Assembly: GCA_963678085.1 (NCBI GenBank)
Contig: OY782680.1
Coordinates: 2,170,001-2,234,000, forward strand
Length of the DNA stretch: 64,000 bases
Direction of reading: 5' to 3'
DNA from: Aliishimia sp963678085
Lineage (GTDB): Bacteria > Pseudomonadota > Alphaproteobacteria > Rhodobacterales > Rhodobacteraceae
Both the position numbers and the translations under genes were made by a program. The notes beneath the pieces are model-generated. The model did no database searches. It was not told the origin of the DNA and saw only the letters and a program-made list of their open reading frames with translations. Positions 61,011 through 64,000 of this stretch are shown here, in pieces (position 1 is the stretch's first letter; every line of letters begins with the position of its first letter).

Positions 61011-62623
61011 CACGCCACCTCTTGCACCAATTTCCAACGAATCGCATCAAGCAGCGCCTCAAAGGACGCATCTACGATATTGGCGGACACGCCCACGCTT
61101 GACCAGCGCCGCCCCTGCCCGTCTTCGCTGTCGATAATCACGCGGGTGACGGCTTCGGTGCCGCCTTGGGTGATGCGCACCTTAAAATCCACCAGCCGCA
61201 CATCTTCGATATAGGATTGATAGGGGCCGAGATCCTTGGCCAGCGCCTTGGCCAGCGCATTCACCGGGCCGCGATCACTGCCGGTTTCGTCAATGCTTTC
61301 TGAGACTGACAGCTTTTTCTGCCCATCGACTTTCACCACCACAACCGCCTCAGACAGGCTGACCATTTGGTCATATTTGTTCTTGCGCCGTTCTACCGTC
61401 ACGCGATAGCGCTTGACCTCGAAAAACACAGGTAGCGTGCCAAGCGCCTCACGCGCCAACAGCTCGAACGAGGCCTGGGCGGTGTCATAGGTGTATCCTT
61501 GCGCCTCGCGCGCTTTCACGGTCTCGATAATGCGCCCCAAAGCGGGGTCGGATTTATCGACGCTCAGCCCCATATCCGCCAGACGCGCTCGCAGATTGCT
61601 TTGCCCGGCCTGATTTGACATGGGAACAATGCGCTGATTGCCGACGGCTTTCGGCTCGATATGCTCATAGGTCTTGGGGTTTTTCAGGATGGCCGAGGCA
61701 TGCAGGCCCGATTTATGGGCAAAAGCGCCCGAGCCCACATAGGCCGATTGTTTGAGCGGAACACGGTTTAGGATATCATCCAGCACCCGCGCGGTTTTGG
61801 TCATCTCTTGCAAGGCGGTATCACTCACGCCGATCTCAAACTGGCTGGCAAAGGGTTCTTTCAATTTCAGTGTTGGGATGAGGGAGGTGAGATTGGCATT
61901 GCCGCAACGCTCGCCCAGCCCGTTGAGTGTGCCTTGGATCTGCCGTGCCCCGGCCAGCACTGCGGCGAGCGATCCGGCCACAGCAGTTTCAGTGTCATTA
62001 TGGGTATGAATGCCGAGCTTTTCAGGCGGAATGCCAGCTTTGACGACATTTTCAGTGATCGCGCCGATCTCATGGGGCAGCGTGCCGCCATTGGTGTCGC
62101 ACATTACAACCCAGCCGCAACCCGCCTCAAGCGCGGTTTTCAGGCAGGCAATCGCATAACCGGGATCCGATTTATAACCGTCAAAGAAATGTTCGGCGTC
62201 AAAGAGCGCCTCCCGCCCTTGCGCGGTGATATGGGCAAAGCTTTGATGGATCGCCGCTAGGTTTTCCTCTAGGGAGATCCCGAGGGCTTCGGTGACATGA
62301 AAGTCATGGGATTTGCCCACAAGACACACCGCTTTGGTGCCCGCATTCAAAACAGCGGCCAGCACATCGTCATTTTCGGCAGAGCGCCCGGCCCGCTTGG
62401 TCATGCCAAAGGCGGTCATGGTCGCGCGGGTTTTGGGGGCGGCATCGAAAAAGGCGCTGTCGGTGGGGTTCGCGCCGGGCCAGCCGCCCTCGATATAGTC
62501 GATGCCAAGGGCGTCGAGCGCACGGGCTATGCGCTGTTTTTCGGCTGTGGAGAACTGCACCCCTTGGGTCTGCTGCCCATCGCGCAAGGTGGTGTCGAAA
62601 AGGGAAAGGCGGGTTTTGGTCAT
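61010..62623 (-). CDS. cimA: (R)-citramalate synthase
   Basis: 537 residues. CimA condenses pyruvate and acetyl-CoA, a threonine-independent entry to isoleucine. The HMGL-type signature LFDTTLRDGQQT is at about 8-19 and the metal/His site HTHNDTETAVAGSLAA follows. The long C-terminal regulatory LeuA-dimer domain (about 390-520) is present, as usual for CimA of this size. The ATG at 62623 has a ribosome site GGAGGCCAGCC upstream. cysS lies 76 bases upstream in the same direction. Confidence 0.93.
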   Translation of the reverse strand: MTKTRLSLFDTTLRDGQQTQGVQFSTAEKQRIARALDALGIDYIEGGWPGANPTDSAFFDAAPKTRATMTAFGMTKRAGRSAENDDVLAAVLNAGTKAVCLVGKSHDFHVTEALGISLEENLAAIHQSFAHITAQGREALFDAEHFFDGYKSDPGYAIACLKTALEAGCGWVVMCDTNGGTLPHEIGAITENVVKAGIPPEKLGIHTHNDTETAVAGSLAAVLAGARQIQGTLNGLGERCGNANLTSLIPTLKLKEPFASQFEIGVSDTALQEMTKTARVLDDILNRVPLKQSAYVGSGAFAHKSGLHASAILKNPKTYEHIEPKAVGNQRIVPMSNQAGQSNLRARLADMGLSVDKSDPALGRIIETVKAREAQGYTYDTAQASFELLAREALGTLPVFFEVKRYRVTVERRKNKYDQMVSLSEAVVVVKVDGQKKLSVSESIDETGSDRGPVNALAKALAKDLGPYQSYIEDVRLVDFKVRITQGGTEAVTRVIIDSEDGQGRRWSSVGVSANIVDASFEALLDAIRWKLVQEVA

Positions 62624-62699
62624 GGCTGGCCTCCGCTATGAGCCCAGCCCGGAATCAAGCGCGCAGCGCGCCGGGCCAGCGGTGGGCCGTCTATCGCGC

Positions 62700-64000
62700 T
62701 CATTTCAAACCCTCCAGCTTTGCGGGATCAAAATCGGGTTTGGCTGTTAGGCTAATTCCCTCTTTTGACATTTTCACCTCGACGCCTGCTGCAAACAAAC
62801 TGGCCTTAAGCGCATCCAGGGCTGAAAAATCCTTGCTTTGCATCGCGCTCGCGCGCAGCTCACTCATGCGCGTTTCATAAACCGAAAGGTCAACCCCTGG
62901 CTCTACATCTCTCAGCTCGTTAAGGTTAATGCCCATTAAGGTTAACGCAGCAACAAGGGTCGAGGCCTCACCCGCAGTATAGAGTTGATGCATATGGCTT
63001 AGCGCGAGCGGTGTGTTCAGGTCATCCCCCAGCGCTGTCAGAATTTCATCCGAGGGCTCTGAAGGGGCCACATCTTGAACCAGTTTCGCCCATTTGCGTA
63101 ACGTGCTCTCAGCCTCTGCCCGCTTCTTCTCAGTCCAATCCATCGGCTTGCGGTAATGAGTTGAGAGCATCACAAAGCGGATCACTTCGCCGGGCACTCC
63201 GTCATCGAGCAAATCGCGCACGGTAAAGAAATTGCCTAAGGATTTAGACATTTTCTTACCCTCGACCTGCAGCATTTCGTTATGCATCCAGATTTTCGCG
63301 AAATCATGGCCGCAGCATTTGCTTTGGGCGATTTCGTTTTCATGATGGGGGAAGGTCAGATCATTGCCGCCGCCATGGATGTCGAAGCTCTCACCCAAGA
63401 GATCATAGGCCATGGCCGAGCATTCGATATGCCAACCGGGACGCCCGCGCCCCCAGGGGCTGTCCCATCCCGGCAGATCATCACTGGACGGCTTCCAGAG
63501 CACGAAATCCATCGGATCCTCTTTATAGGGCGCAATCTCAACGCGCGCCCCTGCGATCATATCATCGACCGAGCGGCCCGAAAGCGCGCCATAAGCCTCA
63601 TATTCGCGCACGCGGAACAGCACATGGCCCGCATTTTCATAGGCAAAACCTTTGGCGATGAGCCCTTCAATCATTGTGATCATCTGCGCAATATAGGCGG
63701 TGGCGCGCGGGGCGTGGGTTGGCTCTAGCGCGCCTAAAGCGCCCATATCGGACAGGAACCAGCCAATGGTTTCTTCGGTGATTTCCGAGATATCACGCCC
63801 GCTCTCGGCAGCGCGCGCGTTGATCTTGTCATCTACATCAGTGAAATTGCGCACATAGGTCACATGCTGTTCGCCATAAACGTGACGCAGCAGGCGGAAC
63901 AGCACATCAAACACCAGAACGGGGCGTGCATTTCCCAGATGCGCACGATCATAGACGGTGGGCCCACAGACATACATGCGGACACTCTTAGGGTTGATCG
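62700..64000 (-). CDS. cysS: Cysteinyl-tRNA synthetase (5' end outside the window)
   Basis: The frame is open from the window edge through 62700, so the start is missing; the visible M at 63977 is internal (MYVCGPTVYDRAHLGNARP, the usual segment after about 20-25 residues). The HIGH-type HLGN and the KMSKS motif KKMSKSLGN are present, together with the zinc ligands C in MYVCGP and ECSAMAYDLL. It charges tRNA(Cys). 434 residues are visible. Confidence 0.95.
   Translation of the reverse strand, partial: INPKSVRMYVCGPTVYDRAHLGNARPVLVFDVLFRLLRHVYGEQHVTYVRNFTDVDDKINARAAESGRDISEITEETIGWFLSDMGALGALEPTHAPRATAYIAQMITMIEGLIAKGFAYENAGHVLFRVREYEAYGALSGRSVDDMIAGARVEIAPYKEDPMDFVLWKPSSDDLPGWDSPWGRGRPGWHIECSAMAYDLLGESFDIHGGGNDLTFPHHENEIAQSKCCGHDFAKIWMHNEMLQVEGKKMSKSLGNFFTVRDLLDDGVPGEVIRFVMLSTHYRKPMDWTEKKRAEAESTLRKWAKLVQDVAPSEPSDEILTALGDDLNTPLALSHMHQLYTAGEASTLVAALTLMGINLNELRDVEPGVDLSVYETRMSELRASAMQSKDFSALDALKASLFAAGVEVKMSKEGISLTAKPDFDPAKLEGLK

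Overview
The window looks like a chromosomal segment of a marine alphaproteobacterium of the Rhodobacteraceae (Roseobacter lineage). This rests on the gene families present (DUF6456/DUF6477, DUF4167, DUF4169 with a ribbon-helix-helix partner, SspB-alpha, a Fur/Mur-type regulator, and MttB-family and RamA-like proteins), on the direct-repeat SOS box GTTC-N7-GTTC before recA, and on dense gene packing with many 4-base ATGA/GTGA overlaps. I see no rRNA, tRNA, insertion sequence, integrase, prophage or CRISPR array.

Layout. 1-3.5 kb: end of the lptD-surA-pdxA-rsmA envelope/ribosome operon. 3.5-6.9 kb: DUF4167 protein, prmC-prfA translation-termination pair, a small secreted Cys-rich protein and a DUF1499 protein. 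6.9-10.0 kb: a coupled operon of an M20 amidohydrolase and two agmatinase-like ureohydrolases. 10.1-14.2 kb: mazG, nucleoside hydrolase, GNAT, SelO, Fur/Mur. 14.2-18.5 kb: DUF6456 regulator, DUF6477 protein, MttB-family methyltransferase, class-I amidotransferase-like hydrolase. 18.7-28 kb: pepN, three uncharacterised genes, gatB, alaS. 28-33.4 kb: recA with SOS box, sulfotransferase-like protein, sspB, fumC, DUF4169, RHH protein, class I aldolase. 33.4-39.3 kb: cytochrome P450 coupled to a membrane-spanning hydrolase-like protein, ccdA, monomeric isocitrate dehydrogenase.

39.3-41.3 kb is the most unusual locus. A protein made of a 22-residue N-terminus plus exactly thirteen 20-residue repeats is followed after 4 bases by a 361-residue uncharacterised helical protein. 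An AT-rich 360-base gap with three DnaA-box-like 9-mers lies upstream. 41.6-46.5 kb: xth, bioY, SDR, and the classic surE-pcm-nlpD block without rpoS. 46.5-49.2 kb: HNH endonuclease, small membrane protein, and a secreted repeat protein paired with an outer-membrane barrel. 49.3-54 kb: esterase, alkA-like glycosylase, MFS transporter, an orphan gene, guaB. 54-59.5 kb: a third ureohydrolase, an EAL phosphodiesterase with an N-terminal Cys cluster, a CaiB-type CoA transferase and a RamA-like corrinoid-activation ATPase. 59.5-64 kb: a catalytically degenerate squalene/phytoene-synthase-fold protein (NDUFAF6-like), a methyltransferase, cimA and cysS, which runs off the window.

All functions are inferred by eye from motifs and remembered family features. 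No database search was run.
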